Numbered from the stretch's first letter, positions 6,125 to 15,331 are shown. The stretch: 42,709 nucleotides of DNA from Bacteroidales bacterium (GCA_017428245.1 JAFRRF010000036.1:1-42709); one strand, 5' to 3'. Notes: generated from the sequence alone by a model not told the origin. Translations and numbers: made by a program.

Positions 6125-8577
6125 GACGCGCCGCCATTCTGATCGCGTTGCTGCTTCCGTTCATGCTCTGGGGGCAGCCGCAGACCACGACCGTGAAGGC
6201 GCAAATGGACAGCCTGGAGCACACCTTCGACATCCATTTCGTGTACGACGCCAGCCTGCCGGTCGCGGTGCCGACGACGGTTGAAGTCGATGCGGCGGCA
6301 AGTCTCCGGCAGAATCTGGAACAATTGTTCGACGGAACCGGCATCAACTGGCAACTGAAGAAGAAACACGTCGTCCTGACGCCGGCGAAGCAGGCCGCCC
6401 CGCGACGGCCGGCGCCCACAATGCCGGTCGATCCTTCCGCACTCTCCTCAGCGGTGGACTCACTGCCTGCCGCCTCCATCACCGGCCATATCGACCGGGA
6501 TATGAACTATACGCAGACCGGGCTCACGAAACTCGATGGTGCCGCTTTCCAACGCGCTTTCTCTGCGCTGAGCATGCCGGATGTGATCAAAACCCTGCAG
6601 TCCTTGCCGGGCGTGGCTTCCGGCGCGGAACTGCTTTCCAATCTCTATGTCCACGGCGGTGACGGCAGCGACAACCTGTATCTGCTCGACGGCGTGCCGC
6701 TCTACCAGATCTGCCACCTGGGCGGCATCTTTTCCGCCTTTAACACCGACGCCATCGAGACGCTGGATTTCTACAAGAGCGGCTTCCCGGCCCGCTTCGG
6801 CGGCCGGACCTCGTCGGTGGTCGATATCACCACCCGGGAAGGCGATCTCCACGACTACCACGGCACCTTCTCCCTCGGTCTGCTGGAAAGCCGTTTCCAG
6901 ATCGATGGCCCGATCGTGCCTGAAAAGACTTCCTTCAACTTTGCCATTCGCCGCACCTGGGCTGATGCAGTGCTCTATCCGGTGTTTTGGTATACCAACC
7001 TGCGGAAAAAGGAGAATGATCCGGAAACCTGGAGCAATTATTCCTTTACCGACCTGAACGCCCGCCTGACCCACGTTTTCGCCGACAAGAGCCGCCTGTC
7101 GGCCGGCGTCTATGTCGGTCGGGACCGTTTCAAGTTCTCGGTGTGGGATCAATGGCGTTCCAGTTTCACATCTGCCCGGGATACTTCGCGCGTACTGCTC
7201 CGCTGGGGCAATGTCCTGGCTTCCGTCGACTGGAATAAAGCGTTTGATAACGGGATGCACCTGCATCTGATTGCATACGGATCGGACACCCGTTCGCTGG
7301 AACGCTACGAAGAAGCGTCTTTCGGCAGTCATACGGGTGGAGAGCAGGAGAAGATTGATGGGCATGGCCTTTTGGTTGACCTGGGCCTGACCGCCCATCT
7401 GGACTGGAATCCGATCCCGGCCCATCACGTACGCTTCGGCTCCGGCGTCATCCGGCATACCTACCGGCCGCACTTCGCCTATGAAAGGAATTGGGCGGTG
7501 ATGGACAGCGACAGCCTGCGCCGGGCCGCCTGTGAAGTCAGCGTCTATGCCGAAGACGAAATGCGCCTGGCGCCGTGGCTGACGGCCAATGCGGGCCTGC
7601 GCAATACCGTCTATTTCTCGGAAGGCCGGACCTGGAATTCCCTGGAGCCGCGTCTGGCCCTGAAGATGCAGTGCACGCCCGCGCTCAGCCTGAAGGCCTC
7701 TTATGCGGCGATGAGCCAGTTCTCTCACAAGGTCGCCACAACTTACCTCGACTTGCCTACCGACTGCTGGCTGCCTTCCAGTGCGGAAGTTCCGCCGATG
7801 CGCTCCCGCCAGTTTGCCGGAGGCGTCTATGCCCGCCTGCCCCACGATATGCATCTGAACGTCGAAGGCTGGTGGAAAAAGATGGACAACCTGATCGAGT
7901 ACAGTGGTATGAATACGTTGTTTCCGCGGTTGACCGACTGGGAACGGTATTTCCGGACGGGGGAGGGGCGCTCGTATGGCCTGGAGGCGGACTTCGGCTA
8001 TGAAACGCCGGCCCTGACCGTCAATGCCTTCTATACGCTCTCCTGGAATGAGCGTTACTTCCGGGACATCTGGCCCGACTGGTACCGCGACCGCAACGAC
8101 AACCGCCACAAACTGACCCTGCAGGCCAACTGGCGTGTCAACGAAAAGTGGGAACTCTATGCCGCCTGGAATTATCACAGCGGCAACCGGATGTCGCTGG
8201 CCACCCTCTACGCGCAGGGAATCTGGATCCAGGATGAAACCCGCCTGCGCCGACTCGTCAATGGGGGCGACATCGTTTTCAATACGTCGGAACGCTGGGT
8301 TTATGAGGCGCCGAACAACGTGAAACTGCCGGATTACCATCGGCTCGATTTCGGGTTCAACCGGCACCGTAAGACCCGTCGGGGCAACGAATCCATCTGG
8401 AACTTCAGTCTCTACAACGTCTATTGCCGGCTGAATCCCCTGTATGCCCTCGTCAGCCGGAAAGGACAGGGACTCGGTGATGACAGTTATCTGAACCGGG
8501 ACAAGATATCCTTTTCCGTGAAGGGCTATGGGATCGTCCCTTTAATTCCGACATTCAGTTATACCTTGAAGTTTTAA
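6121..8577 (+). CDS. TonB-dependent outer-membrane receptor with N-terminal STN domain
   Basis: An 818-residue outer-membrane transporter. A signal peptide (about residues 1-18) leads into an STN domain (about 25-85), which in related receptors talks to a FecR-type anti-sigma factor. A Pro-rich linker and then the plug domain follow from about residue 140 (PDVIKTLQSLPGV, VHGGDGSDNLYLLDGVP), then a 22-strand-type beta barrel to the C-terminal residue Phe (FSYTLKF). The carboxypeptidase-regulatory-like domain common in Bacteroidota receptors is not evident. It overlaps the anti-sigma gene by 4 bases and is followed 3 bases later by a DUF4249 lipoprotein. The ligand is unknown. Confidence 0.93.
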   Translation: MRRAAILIALLLPFMLWGQPQTTTVKAQMDSLEHTFDIHFVYDASLPVAVPTTVEVDAAASLRQNLEQLFDGTGINWQLKKKHVVLTPAKQAAPRRPAPTMPVDPSALSSAVDSLPAASITGHIDRDMNYTQTGLTKLDGAAFQRAFSALSMPDVIKTLQSLPGVASGAELLSNLYVHGGDGSDNLYLLDGVPLYQICHLGGIFSAFNTDAIETLDFYKSGFPARFGGRTSSVVDITTREGDLHDYHGTFSLGLLESRFQIDGPIVPEKTSFNFAIRRTWADAVLYPVFWYTNLRKKENDPETWSNYSFTDLNARLTHVFADKSRLSAGVYVGRDRFKFSVWDQWRSSFTSARDTSRVLLRWGNVLASVDWNKAFDNGMHLHLIAYGSDTRSLERYEEASFGSHTGGEQEKIDGHGLLVDLGLTAHLDWNPIPAHHVRFGSGVIRHTYRPHFAYERNWAVMDSDSLRRAACEVSVYAEDEMRLAPWLTANAGLRNTVYFSEGRTWNSLEPRLALKMQCTPALSLKASYAAMSQFSHKVATTYLDLPTDCWLPSSAEVPPMRSRQFAGGVYARLPHDMHLNVEGWWKKMDNLIEYSGMNTLFPRLTDWERYFRTGEGRSYGLEADFGYETPALTVNAFYTLSWNERYFRDIWPDWYRDRNDNRHKLTLQANWRVNEKWELYAAWNYHSGNRMSLATLYAQGIWIQDETRLRRLVNGGDIVFNTSERWVYEAPNNVKLPDYHRLDFGFNRHRKTRRGNESIWNFSLYNVYCRLNPLYALVSRKGQGLGDDSYLNRDKISFSVKGYGIVPLIPTFSYTLKF

Positions 8578-8580
8578 GCC

Positions 8581-9528
8581 ATGAAGAAGCATACTTTTGG
8601 AATCCTGTGTCTCACGGTCCTGGCGGTCTGCGCCTGCGGCAAAGAGTTCGAGTTGGAGGTGACCTCCGATCCGAAACTCTTCCTCCAATGCTGCCCCGGC
8701 CCCGGCGATACGACCATCATTCAGCTCAACCGGACCTTCGCAGTGGGCAGAACCGCGGATAACGTGCTGCTCCTGGAAGATGCGGACATCGATTTCGTGG
8801 TCAACGGAACGCCCTATTATGTGGCGCGTGCGGTGGATACGGCGGGGGCGGTTCCGCCCGGTTGCTGGTTCGTGGTTGCCTCGCTCCAGGCCGGCGATGA
8901 GGTAGCGGTCGAAGCCCGTGCCGACGGGTTCAATCCGGTCTCGGCCCGGGTAATGCTACCTTCTCCCGCGCCCGATTTTACCTGGAAATTCAACCGGGAT
9001 TCCGTCCGGGTTACTTTCCGCGACGATCCGGCCACCGAAGACTGGTACGGCCTGGCCGTCTATTGCGAACGGACCCTCATCAATCTGGATACCGGGCAGG
9101 TGGAAAGGGAACTGAAGCGGAATCTCACGCCGCTGAACGGCTCTTCCGACAGCTGGTGGTATTCGAAGGTCCGCAATTATGTCGACATCCCGTTCAACGG
9201 TTGGTCGTTCGGGAATGCCTGGAGCATGGTCCGGGTCTGGCCCGATACGGGTTTTTCAGGGCAGGAGACGACCCTGTTCATGCCCACGCGGGACATCGCT
9301 TCCTATGTTGGGAATTACGAGCAGCACGACCGTTTCAAGGTGCGGCTCTACCGGGTCTCGAATGAATTCTTCCGTTACGGTGTCGCCCTGGAACATATGC
9401 GCAGCAACACCCTGGCGGAAGCCGGTCTGGCTCCGGCCGCCTATGCCTATTCCAACGTGCGCGGCGGCGTAGGCGTTCTCGCCGCGTGGAACGTGCGCGA
9501 AACCGACTGGTTTACCCTTGGTAATTAA
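8581..9528 (+). CDS. DUF4249 lipoprotein, receptor partner
   Basis: A 315-residue lipoprotein with signal MKKHTFGILCLTVLAVCAC and a lipid-attachment cysteine probably at residue 19 or 20. The following beta-rich sequence matches the layout of DUF4249 proteins: an early VNG segment, a central Ig-like stretch (VSARVMLPSPAP), and a C-terminal half ending GGVGVLAAWNV. DUF4249 proteins are habitually encoded after a TonB-dependent receptor in Bacteroidota and are thought to sit at the surface as a ligand-capturing lid, by analogy with SusD; this role is inferred. It begins 3 bases after the receptor and ends at repeat copy B. Confidence 0.85.
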   Translation: MKKHTFGILCLTVLAVCACGKEFELEVTSDPKLFLQCCPGPGDTTIIQLNRTFAVGRTADNVLLLEDADIDFVVNGTPYYVARAVDTAGAVPPGCWFVVASLQAGDEVAVEARADGFNPVSARVMLPSPAPDFTWKFNRDSVRVTFRDDPATEDWYGLAVYCERTLINLDTGQVERELKRNLTPLNGSSDSWWYSKVRNYVDIPFNGWSFGNAWSMVRVWPDTGFSGQETTLFMPTRDIASYVGNYEQHDRFKVRLYRVSNEFFRYGVALEHMRSNTLAEAGLAPAAYAYSNVRGGVGVLAAWNVRETDWFTLGN

Positions 9529-9530
9529 AA

Positions 9531-9600
9531 CCGGCCGCCATCCTCACGGGAGGGTCCGGATGAGGATGGCGGCGAAAGATGCCCGTTCAGGCCGGGCATG
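9531..9600. repeat. Dispersed intergenic hairpin repeat, copy B
   Basis: A perfect 13-bp stem (9534-9546 with 9561-9573; core CGCCATCCTCA) is followed by a smaller hairpin (9580-9585 with 9593-9598). The order and sequence match copy A read in reverse. It fills the gap between two convergent genes and so may serve as a bidirectional terminator. Confidence 0.75.
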
Positions 9601-9616
9601 ACAGAGGAGTCAGCGA

Positions 9617-10915
9617 TTAGAAGCTGTGGTAGTGCGGGCCGAAGCGCTCGAAGGCAGCGCGGTCGAGGGACTCACGGGCGTCGGGATGCGCAATGCTGAT
9701 GATCAGCTTGGCGCGCTCCTGGAGGCTCTTGCCGTAGAGGTCGACGGCACCGTATTCGGTGACAAGCCAGTGAATATGGTTACGGGTCGTGACGACGCCG
9801 GCGCCTTCGGTCAGGACCGGGGCGATCTTGCTGATGCCCTTGTTGGTGGCGGAAGGCATGGCGATGATGGCTTTACCTCCTTCGGACAGCGAAGCTCCAT
9901 AGGTGAAGTCGATCTGGCCGCCGACACCGCTGTAGAACTTCGTGCCGAGGGAGTCGGCGCAGACCTGGCCGGTGATGTCCACCTGGAGGGCGGAGTTGAT
10001 GGCGCAGACCTTCGGGTTCTTGGCGATGATGTACGGATCGTTGGTGTAGCCGACGTCCATCATGGCTACCATCGGGTTGTCGTCGATGAAGTCATAGACT
10101 TCCTGCGAGCCCATCAGGAACGTGGAAACCATCTTGCCCTTGTCGATCTTCTTGTTCATGCCGTTGATGACGCCTTTCTTGACGAGCGGCAGCACGCCGT
10201 CGGCGAACATTTCGGTGTGGATACCGAGGTTCTTGTGGTCGCCGAGCTGTGCCAGCACTGCGTTCGGGATGGCGCCGATACCCATCTGCAGGCAGGCTCC
10301 GTCTTCCACGAGGTTGGCGCAGTTGATACCGATCTTGGTCTCGATCTCGGACGGCTCGGAGAAATGGGCCGGCATCAGCGGGGTATTGTCTTCCACGAAG
10401 AGGTCGATCATGCTGGCGGGAATCACGGCGTCGCCCCAGGCGCGGGGAACGTACTTATTGACCACGGCGATGACCGTCTTGGCGCATTCGATGGCGGCGA
10501 GGGTGGCATCGACCGAAGTACCCAGCGAAACATAGCCGTGCTTGTCGACGGGCGAGACCTGGATCATGGCAACGTCGCAGGGCAGCACGCCGCTGCGATA
10601 GAGTTTCTGCGTTTCGCTCAGGAAGATCGGAATATAGTCGGCCCAGCCGGCCTGCACGTTCTTGCGGACGTTGCCGCCCACGAAGAAGGCCTGGTGGAAG
10701 AAGGTGCCTTGGAAGCGCTCTTCCGTGTAGGGAGCCACGCCTTCGGTGTGGAGGTGATGGATGCGGACATCCTTCAGTTCGCCGGCCTCGCCGCGGCGGC
10801 AGAGGGCCTGGATGAGAACTTGCGGGGCGCTGGCCACGCTGCTCAGGTGGATGTGGTCACCGCTCTTGACGACCTTGACGGCTTCGTCAGCGGAGATGAA
10901 TTTGATATTCTGCAT
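9617..10915 (-). CDS. Acetyl-CoA hydrolase/transferase family (4-hydroxybutyrate CoA-transferase-like)
   Basis: A 432-residue class I CoA-transferase. The catalytic glutamate that forms the glutamyl-CoA thioester is Glu235 in GIHTEMFADG, matching its place in 4-hydroxybutyrate CoA-transferases. The glycine-rich CoA-binding stretches GVGGQIDF and SEGGKAIIA and the C-terminal VTTRNHIHWLVTEYGAVDL are family hallmarks. It moves CoA between short acyl groups such as acetate, butyrate or 4-hydroxybutyrate in fermentation. The exact acyl substrate is not decided by sequence alone. It is transcribed alone, divergently from mazG. Confidence 0.92.
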   Translation of the reverse strand: MQNIKFISADEAVKVVKSGDHIHLSSVASAPQVLIQALCRRGEAGELKDVRIHHLHTEGVAPYTEERFQGTFFHQAFFVGGNVRKNVQAGWADYIPIFLSETQKLYRSGVLPCDVAMIQVSPVDKHGYVSLGTSVDATLAAIECAKTVIAVVNKYVPRAWGDAVIPASMIDLFVEDNTPLMPAHFSEPSEIETKIGINCANLVEDGACLQMGIGAIPNAVLAQLGDHKNLGIHTEMFADGVLPLVKKGVINGMNKKIDKGKMVSTFLMGSQEVYDFIDDNPMVAMMDVGYTNDPYIIAKNPKVCAINSALQVDITGQVCADSLGTKFYSGVGGQIDFTYGASLSEGGKAIIAMPSATNKGISKIAPVLTEGAGVVTTRNHIHWLVTEYGAVDLYGKSLQERAKLIISIAHPDARESLDRAAFERFGPHYHSF

Positions 10916-10949
10916 ATCTGTGAATATTGGATTTGGTTCTTTTATCCCA

Positions 10950-10957
10950 CAAAGTTA
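10950..10957 (-). promoter_or_regulatory. -7 box TAACTTTG for the CoA-transferase gene
   Basis: Exact TAnnTTTG match on the minus strand, 35 bases ahead of the ATG at 10915. No good -33 TTTG is seen. It lies 10 bases from the opposing -7 box of mazG. Confidence 0.5.
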
Positions 10958-10967
10958 AGAATTTTCG

Positions 10968-10975
10968 TAATTTTG
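10968..10975 (+). promoter_or_regulatory. -7 box TAATTTTG for mazG
   Basis: Exact TAnnTTTG match ending 5 bases before the ATG at 10981. Such a short interval would give a nearly leaderless mRNA. The -33 region is weak. Confidence 0.45.
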
Positions 10976-10980
10976 CGTCC

Positions 10981-11790
10981 ATGAAAAGAGAAAAAGAACT
11001 GGAAGCTTTCGAGCGCCTTCTCAACATCATGGACGACCTGCGGGAAAAATGTCCCTGGGACCGCAAGCAGACCATTGATTCCCTCCGCCCCAACACCATC
11101 GAAGAAACCTACGAGCTGGCCGACGCTATCCTGGCGCACGATATGCACAACATCGCCAAGGAGCTGGGCGACCTGCTCCTGCATATCGTCTTCTATGCGA
11201 AGATCGGTTCCGAAACGGGTGACTTCGACATCGCCGACGTATGCAACATGCTCTGTGATAAGCTCATCTACCGGCATCCCCACGTCTATGGCGACGTGCA
11301 GGCCGAAACGGCGGGCCAGGTGGTCCAGAACTGGGAGCAGCTCAAGCGCAAGGAAAAGGACGGCAACAAGACCGTTCTTTCCGGCGTTCCAAACAGCCTC
11401 CCTTCCCTCATCAAGGCGTACCGGATGCAGGACAAGGCCCGTGCCGTAGGCTTCGACTGGGAGAAGAAAGAGGATGTGTGGGACAAGGTGCAGGAGGAAC
11501 TCGGGGAACTCCGCTCCGAACTGTCCGGTGGCACGAAAGAGCGCCAGGAAGCCGAACTGGGCGATTTCATCTTCTCCGTAGTCAACGCCGCCCGTCTCTA
11601 TCACCTGAATCCCGACACGGCCCTCGAGAACACGAACCTCAAGTTCAAGCGCCGCTTCACATATCTTGAACTCCGCGCCCGCGAACTGGGCCGCGACCTG
11701 AGCGACATGACCCTCGCCGAGATGGATGCTCTCTGGGACGAAGCCAAGGCGAAAGAAGTGAAAGAGGCGGAGTCAAGGAAACAAGCATAG
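10981..11790 (+). CDS. mazG: Nucleoside triphosphate pyrophosphohydrolase MazG
   Basis: A 269-residue all-alpha NTP pyrophosphatase that converts (d)NTPs to NMP and pyrophosphate, cleaning non-canonical nucleotides and linked to stringent-response control. The first domain shows the acidic metal-binding motif EETYELADA (residues 41-49) and KELGDLLLHIVFYAK; the second repeats it weakly (EKKEDVWDKVQEELGEL, EAELGDFIFSVVNAARL). Length fits the two-domain type. ATG 10981 is chosen over an upstream in-frame start because the -7 box TAATTTTG lies between them. It is followed 7 bases later by an acetyltransferase-like gene, suggesting an operon. Confidence 0.95.
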   Translation: MKREKELEAFERLLNIMDDLREKCPWDRKQTIDSLRPNTIEETYELADAILAHDMHNIAKELGDLLLHIVFYAKIGSETGDFDIADVCNMLCDKLIYRHPHVYGDVQAETAGQVVQNWEQLKRKEKDGNKTVLSGVPNSLPSLIKAYRMQDKARAVGFDWEKKEDVWDKVQEELGELRSELSGGTKERQEAELGDFIFSVVNAARLYHLNPDTALENTNLKFKRRFTYLELRARELGRDLSDMTLAEMDALWDEAKAKEVKEAESRKQA

Positions 11791-11797
11791 CTTTTCC

Positions 11798-12916
11798 ATG
11801 CGCTTCACGGTCCGCGAAGTCGCAAATGCGCACGAGTTCAAGCAGTTCTATCAATTCCAGAACCGCTTGTATCGCAACTGCCCGACCTACGTACCTTCGC
11901 TCGACTTCGACCAGAAGCATACCCTTGCGCACAGCCCTTGCCTCGATTATTGTGAGCAGAAACTCTTCCTGTGCTTCGACGCGGAAGGACGCATTGCAGG
12001 CCGCTGCTGTGCCATCATCAATCCGCGCTACAATGAACTGTACGGCACGCGTCGGATGCGTTTCGGTTGGACCGATTTCGTCGAAGATTTCGAAGCTGCC
12101 CGCGCGCTGCTGACGGCGGCCGAGGACTGGGGGCGGAGCCGCGGCATGACCGAGATCCACGGCCCGCTGGGTTACAACACGATGTACAAACAGGGACTTG
12201 TGGTGGAAGGCTTTGACAGCGTCCCGCAATCGAACAACCTGTACAATTTCTCCTACTATAAAGACTATCTCGAACGGTTCGGCTTCACCAAGGAGGCCGA
12301 CTGGCTCCAATACCGCTTCGACGCGATGCAACCGTTGCCGGAGCGGCTTCAGCGCCTTTCCCAAACGCTGTTGCAACGATACCGGCTTCACATCGCCGAC
12401 ATCGGACGCCTCAAGCAGGACAAAAGCATCATCGGCCGGTTTTTCAAAGAGTATAACGCCGCCTTCCAGACCGTGCGCAATTTCGTTCCGTTCACGGAAA
12501 AGGAAATCGCCGAAGAGGGCGGCAACTACATAGACCGTCTGGACGACGGCCTTTCGTGCATCGTCCTCGACGGCGACGGCGGCATCGCCGCATTCGGCAT
12601 CTGCATCCCAAGCCTGTCACGTGCCTTGCAAAAAGCGCGCGGCCACCTGCTTCCGCTGGGCTGGTGGCAGTTGTTGCGCGCGCAGAAGCATTATGATACG
12701 GTCGATATGATGATGGTGGGTGTCAGCCCCCAATGGCGCAATAAAGGATTGTCCGCCATTATCCACGCCCATCTGGGACGGATCTGGCAGCAGCACGGCG
12801 TAAAATGGGCTGTCTCCAATCCACAGTTCGAAGACAACGACGCCCTGAAGGTATGGGAAACCTATGGGGAGAAGGAACTGTATATCCGCCGGAGGGTGTA
12901 CCTCAAGAATCTGTAA
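11798..12916 (+). CDS. GNAT-like N-acetyltransferase family protein
   Basis: A 372-residue soluble protein. The C-terminal part has the GNAT acetyl-CoA-binding pattern: VDMMMVGVSPQWRNKGLSAI (about residues 303-322), in which the xxRxxG loop is QWRNKG, followed by an Asn-rich strand (AVSNPQFEDND). The N-terminal half (FYQFQNRLYRNCPTYVP and a GPLGYNTMYKQGL segment) is shared by uncharacterised Bacteroidota proteins of this length. The acceptor substrate is unknown. It probably shares a transcript with mazG. Confidence 0.75.
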   Translation: MRFTVREVANAHEFKQFYQFQNRLYRNCPTYVPSLDFDQKHTLAHSPCLDYCEQKLFLCFDAEGRIAGRCCAIINPRYNELYGTRRMRFGWTDFVEDFEAARALLTAAEDWGRSRGMTEIHGPLGYNTMYKQGLVVEGFDSVPQSNNLYNFSYYKDYLERFGFTKEADWLQYRFDAMQPLPERLQRLSQTLLQRYRLHIADIGRLKQDKSIIGRFFKEYNAAFQTVRNFVPFTEKEIAEEGGNYIDRLDDGLSCIVLDGDGGIAAFGICIPSLSRALQKARGHLLPLGWWQLLRAQKHYDTVDMMMVGVSPQWRNKGLSAIIHAHLGRIWQQHGVKWAVSNPQFEDNDALKVWETYGEKELYIRRRVYLKNL

Positions 12917-12957
12917 GTTTTCTCCACGTATGTCGCAGCGTTGTTTTGTAAAAAGCT

Positions 12958-12965
12958 TATATTTG
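12958..12965 (+). promoter_or_regulatory. -7 box TATATTTG for the TlpA-like gene
   Basis: Exact TAnnTTTG match, 25 bases before the ATG at 12991, in the gap after the acetyltransferase gene. The -33 element is not clear. Confidence 0.55.
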
Positions 12966-12990
12966 CAGAAACCTTTTGCGTTGCGAGACT

Positions 12991-14094
12991 ATGAAACGTA
13001 TCGTTTTTCTGTTTATTGCAGCCTTTCTTTTGGCTTGTTGTACCCGGCAGAAACAGGCGTCGGAGTTTGTTCAGGAGGGGCAGCCGTATGTCATTGAGGG
13101 ACAGTTGACGGGATTGCCCGGCAAAGGGATCATGGAAGTGCATGATGCCTGGGATGGCTGGACGCCGCTGGATTCCGGCGTTAATCGTTGGGAGATTCTC
13201 AATAAGGCCAAGGTGAAGCGAGGTCAATTCCGGATAGAGGGGAGGATTCAGGAACCCACCTATGTCTATTTGTATTACACCTATATCAAAGGGCTCCATG
13301 TCGGGACGCTGCAGATCCGCGACTTTTTCCTGGAACCTGGAACGATTACCGTCACGGGAGATGCAGAGGACGACATGAAAGGTGCCTCGGGGACACCGTT
13401 GAATGACGCAAAGGCCGTCTTGAAAAAGCAATTGGAAGAATTCCCGGACAGGGAACTGGAATTGTTGACCGATGCGGTTATGCGGGGCGATGCCCTGGCG
13501 TTGTATACGATAGAGCATCAGGGAATCAGGACACTTCCGCAACAACAGCTGCTGCAGGGGATGGATGCTTTGTCAAGCCCTTTGCAACAGATGGATGTGG
13601 CCCGGCGGCTACGTCAGGATATTGAACAATATGAGAAGATCTCTCCGGCAAAAGATGCCTCCGGCGAGAATCCTCCGTACATCGATATCAATCTGCCGGA
13701 TCCGGACGGAACACCCCTTTCCCTGAAGTCCGTGGTTGAAACGCCCGGGACCCGGTATGTCCTCTTGGACTTCTGGGCGACCTGGTGCGGCCCCTGTGTC
13801 GAGGAGATTCCGAATCTTGTCTCGGCGTACCGCGCGTTTCACCCCAAAGGATTTGACATCTACAGCGTTTCAATCGACAGCAATATGAACCGTTGGCGCA
13901 ATTATGTCCGGGATTCCGAAATGCCCTGGCATCACGTATGCGACGGAAACGGCAACAACACACAGGCCTGGCAGAACTATGGCGCCCATCAGGGCATCCC
14001 GTTGACCATCCTGATCGATGCTTCCACCGGCCGCATCATCGCCCGGAATCTTCGCGGAGATGGCCTGCGGGAATGCCTTGATACCCTCTTGTAA
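12991..14094 (+). CDS. TlpA-like thioredoxin-fold lipoprotein with DUF4369-type N-terminus
   Basis: The ATG at 12991 gives 367 residues. A short lipoprotein signal ends FLLACC near residue 16, so the protein is membrane-anchored facing the periplasm. The N-terminal half is a beta domain of DUF4369 type (VIEGQLTGLPGKGIMEV, RGQFRIEGRIQEPTYVYLYY, DFFLEPGTITVTGDA). The C-terminal half is a TlpA/ResA-like thioredoxin fold with the redox motif WCGPC, Cys266 and Cys269, and the cis-proline region GIPLTILID. Such proteins act as thiol-disulfide oxidoreductases in the envelope; the client is unknown. It stands alone with its own promoter. Confidence 0.9.
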   Translation: MKRIVFLFIAAFLLACCTRQKQASEFVQEGQPYVIEGQLTGLPGKGIMEVHDAWDGWTPLDSGVNRWEILNKAKVKRGQFRIEGRIQEPTYVYLYYTYIKGLHVGTLQIRDFFLEPGTITVTGDAEDDMKGASGTPLNDAKAVLKKQLEEFPDRELELLTDAVMRGDALALYTIEHQGIRTLPQQQLLQGMDALSSPLQQMDVARRLRQDIEQYEKISPAKDASGENPPYIDINLPDPDGTPLSLKSVVETPGTRYVLLDFWATWCGPCVEEIPNLVSAYRAFHPKGFDIYSVSIDSNMNRWRNYVRDSEMPWHHVCDGNGNNTQAWQNYGAHQGIPLTILIDASTGRIIARNLRGDGLRECLDTLL

Positions 14095-14096
14095 AA

Positions 14097-14186
14097 TGCC
14101 GTCCTCTCCAGAACCTCTGATTGAGGACGGGAGGCGAAAAAAACGATCGCCATCCTCACCAGATGACCTGGATGAGGATGGCGACG
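14097..14186. repeat. Dispersed intergenic hairpin repeat, copy C
   Basis: Two hairpins: 14099-14106 with 14123-14130 (8 bp) and 14147-14158 with 14173-14184 (12 bp perfect, core CGCCATCCTCA). They are joined by GGCGAAAAAAACGA. The pair matches the two hairpins of copy A in reverse order. It lies between the convergent ends of the TlpA-like gene and prfA. Confidence 0.75.
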
Positions 14187-14225
14187 ATATATTGAGGCGG
14201 AAGGGGCGTGCTGCGAGGGAAAACG

Positions 14226-15311
14226 CTACTCTCCGGCGGCCTTGAGCCGTTCGGCGTTTTCAGCGATCTGGAGCTGGTCGATGACTTCCTGGATGTCGCC
14301 GTCCATGAAGACGGGGAGGTTGTACATCGTGTAGCCGATGCGGTGGTCGGTGACGCGTGACTGCGGATAGTTGTAGGTGCGGATCTTGGCGCTGCGGTCG
14401 CCGGTGGAGACCATTGTCTTGCGCTTGGCCGTGATGTCGTTGAGGTATTTCTCGTATTCGAGGTTGTAGAGGCGGGTGCGGAGTTCGGCCAGCGCCTTGT
14501 CCAGGTTCTTGAGCTGGGAGCGTTCATCCTGGCACTGGACGACGATGCCCGAAGGAATGTGGGTCAGGCGGACAGCAGAGTAGGTGGTGTTGACGCCCTG
14601 ACCGCCAGGGCCGGAGGAGCAGAAGAGGTCTTTGCGCACGTCCTTCATGTCGATCTCGACATCGAACTCGTCGGCTTCCGGCAAAACGGCTACCGATGCG
14701 GCAGACGTGTGAACGCGACCTTGGGTCTCTGTCTGTGGGACGCGCTGGACGCGGTGCACGCCGCTTTCGTATTTCAACGTGCCGTACACTTTCTCTCCCG
14801 AAACCTTGCAGACGATTTCCTTGTAGCCGCCGGCAGCGCCTTCGCTGACACTGGTTACCTCACATTTCCAGCCTTTCCGCTCGAAATATTTGGTGTACAT
14901 CCGGAAAAGGTCGCCGGCGAAGATGGCCGCTTCGTCACCGCCCGTGCCGCCACGGATCTCCAGGATGGCGTTTTTGCTGTCCTGCGGATCGGCCGGGATG
15001 AGCAGGATGCGGATATCCTCTTCCATCTTGGGGAGTTCCTCCTCGAGGGCCGTCGCCTCTTCCTTGGCCATTTCCCGCAAGTCGTCATCTTTCTCGTTCA
15101 ACAGGATGTTTTTGGCATCAGCCAGGTCTTCCACCATCTTGCGATAGCGGTTGCCGGCAGCTACAATTGGTTCGAGTTCCTTGTAATCCTTGTTGAGCTG
15201 GACATATTTTTTCATGTCGGCGATGACTTCGGGGTCTCCGAGTTGCGCGCCGATGCTTTCGTATTTTGCCTTGAGGCCGTCCAGTTTTTCGAGTAAGCTG
15301 TTCTCTGCCAT
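14226..15311 (-). CDS. prfA: Peptide chain release factor 1
   Basis: A 361-residue class I release factor that recognises UAA and UAG and triggers peptide release on the ribosome. The stop-codon-reading tripeptide is PQT (residues 192-194, in [14 protein letters not shown]), in the PxT position of RF1. The GGQ motif that enters the peptidyl-transferase centre is at 236-238 (GPGGQGVN). Length is normal. The frame carries no +1 frameshift as prfB would. It is read from a divergent promoter region shared with the polysaccharide dehydratase gene. Confidence 0.98.
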   Translation of the reverse strand: MAENSLLEKLDGLKAKYESIGAQLGDPEVIADMKKYVQLNKDYKELEPIVAAGNRYRKMVEDLADAKNILLNEKDDDLREMAKEEATALEEELPKMEEDIRILLIPADPQDSKNAILEIRGGTGGDEAAIFAGDLFRMYTKYFERKGWKCEVTSVSEGAAGGYKEIVCKVSGEKVYGTLKYESGVHRVQRVPQTETQGRVHTSAASVAVLPEADEFDVEIDMKDVRKDLFCSSGPGGQGVNTTYSAVRLTHIPSGIVVQCQDERSQLKNLDKALAELRTRLYNLEYEKYLNDITAKRKTMVSTGDRSAKIRTYNYPQSRVTDHRIGYTMYNLPVFMDGDIQEVIDQLQIAENAERLKAAGE

Positions 15312-15331
15312 GGTCTGCTTGATTTGGGCTG

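Noticed and set aside
6460-8367. A 635-residue open frame antisense to the TonB receptor
   Set aside because: No domain or signal; the receptor on the other strand has signal, STN, plug and barrel end.
14226-15311. prfB rather than prfA
   Set aside because: The PxT tripeptide (PQT) is the RF1 type rather than the SPF type of RF2, and there is no programmed frameshift.
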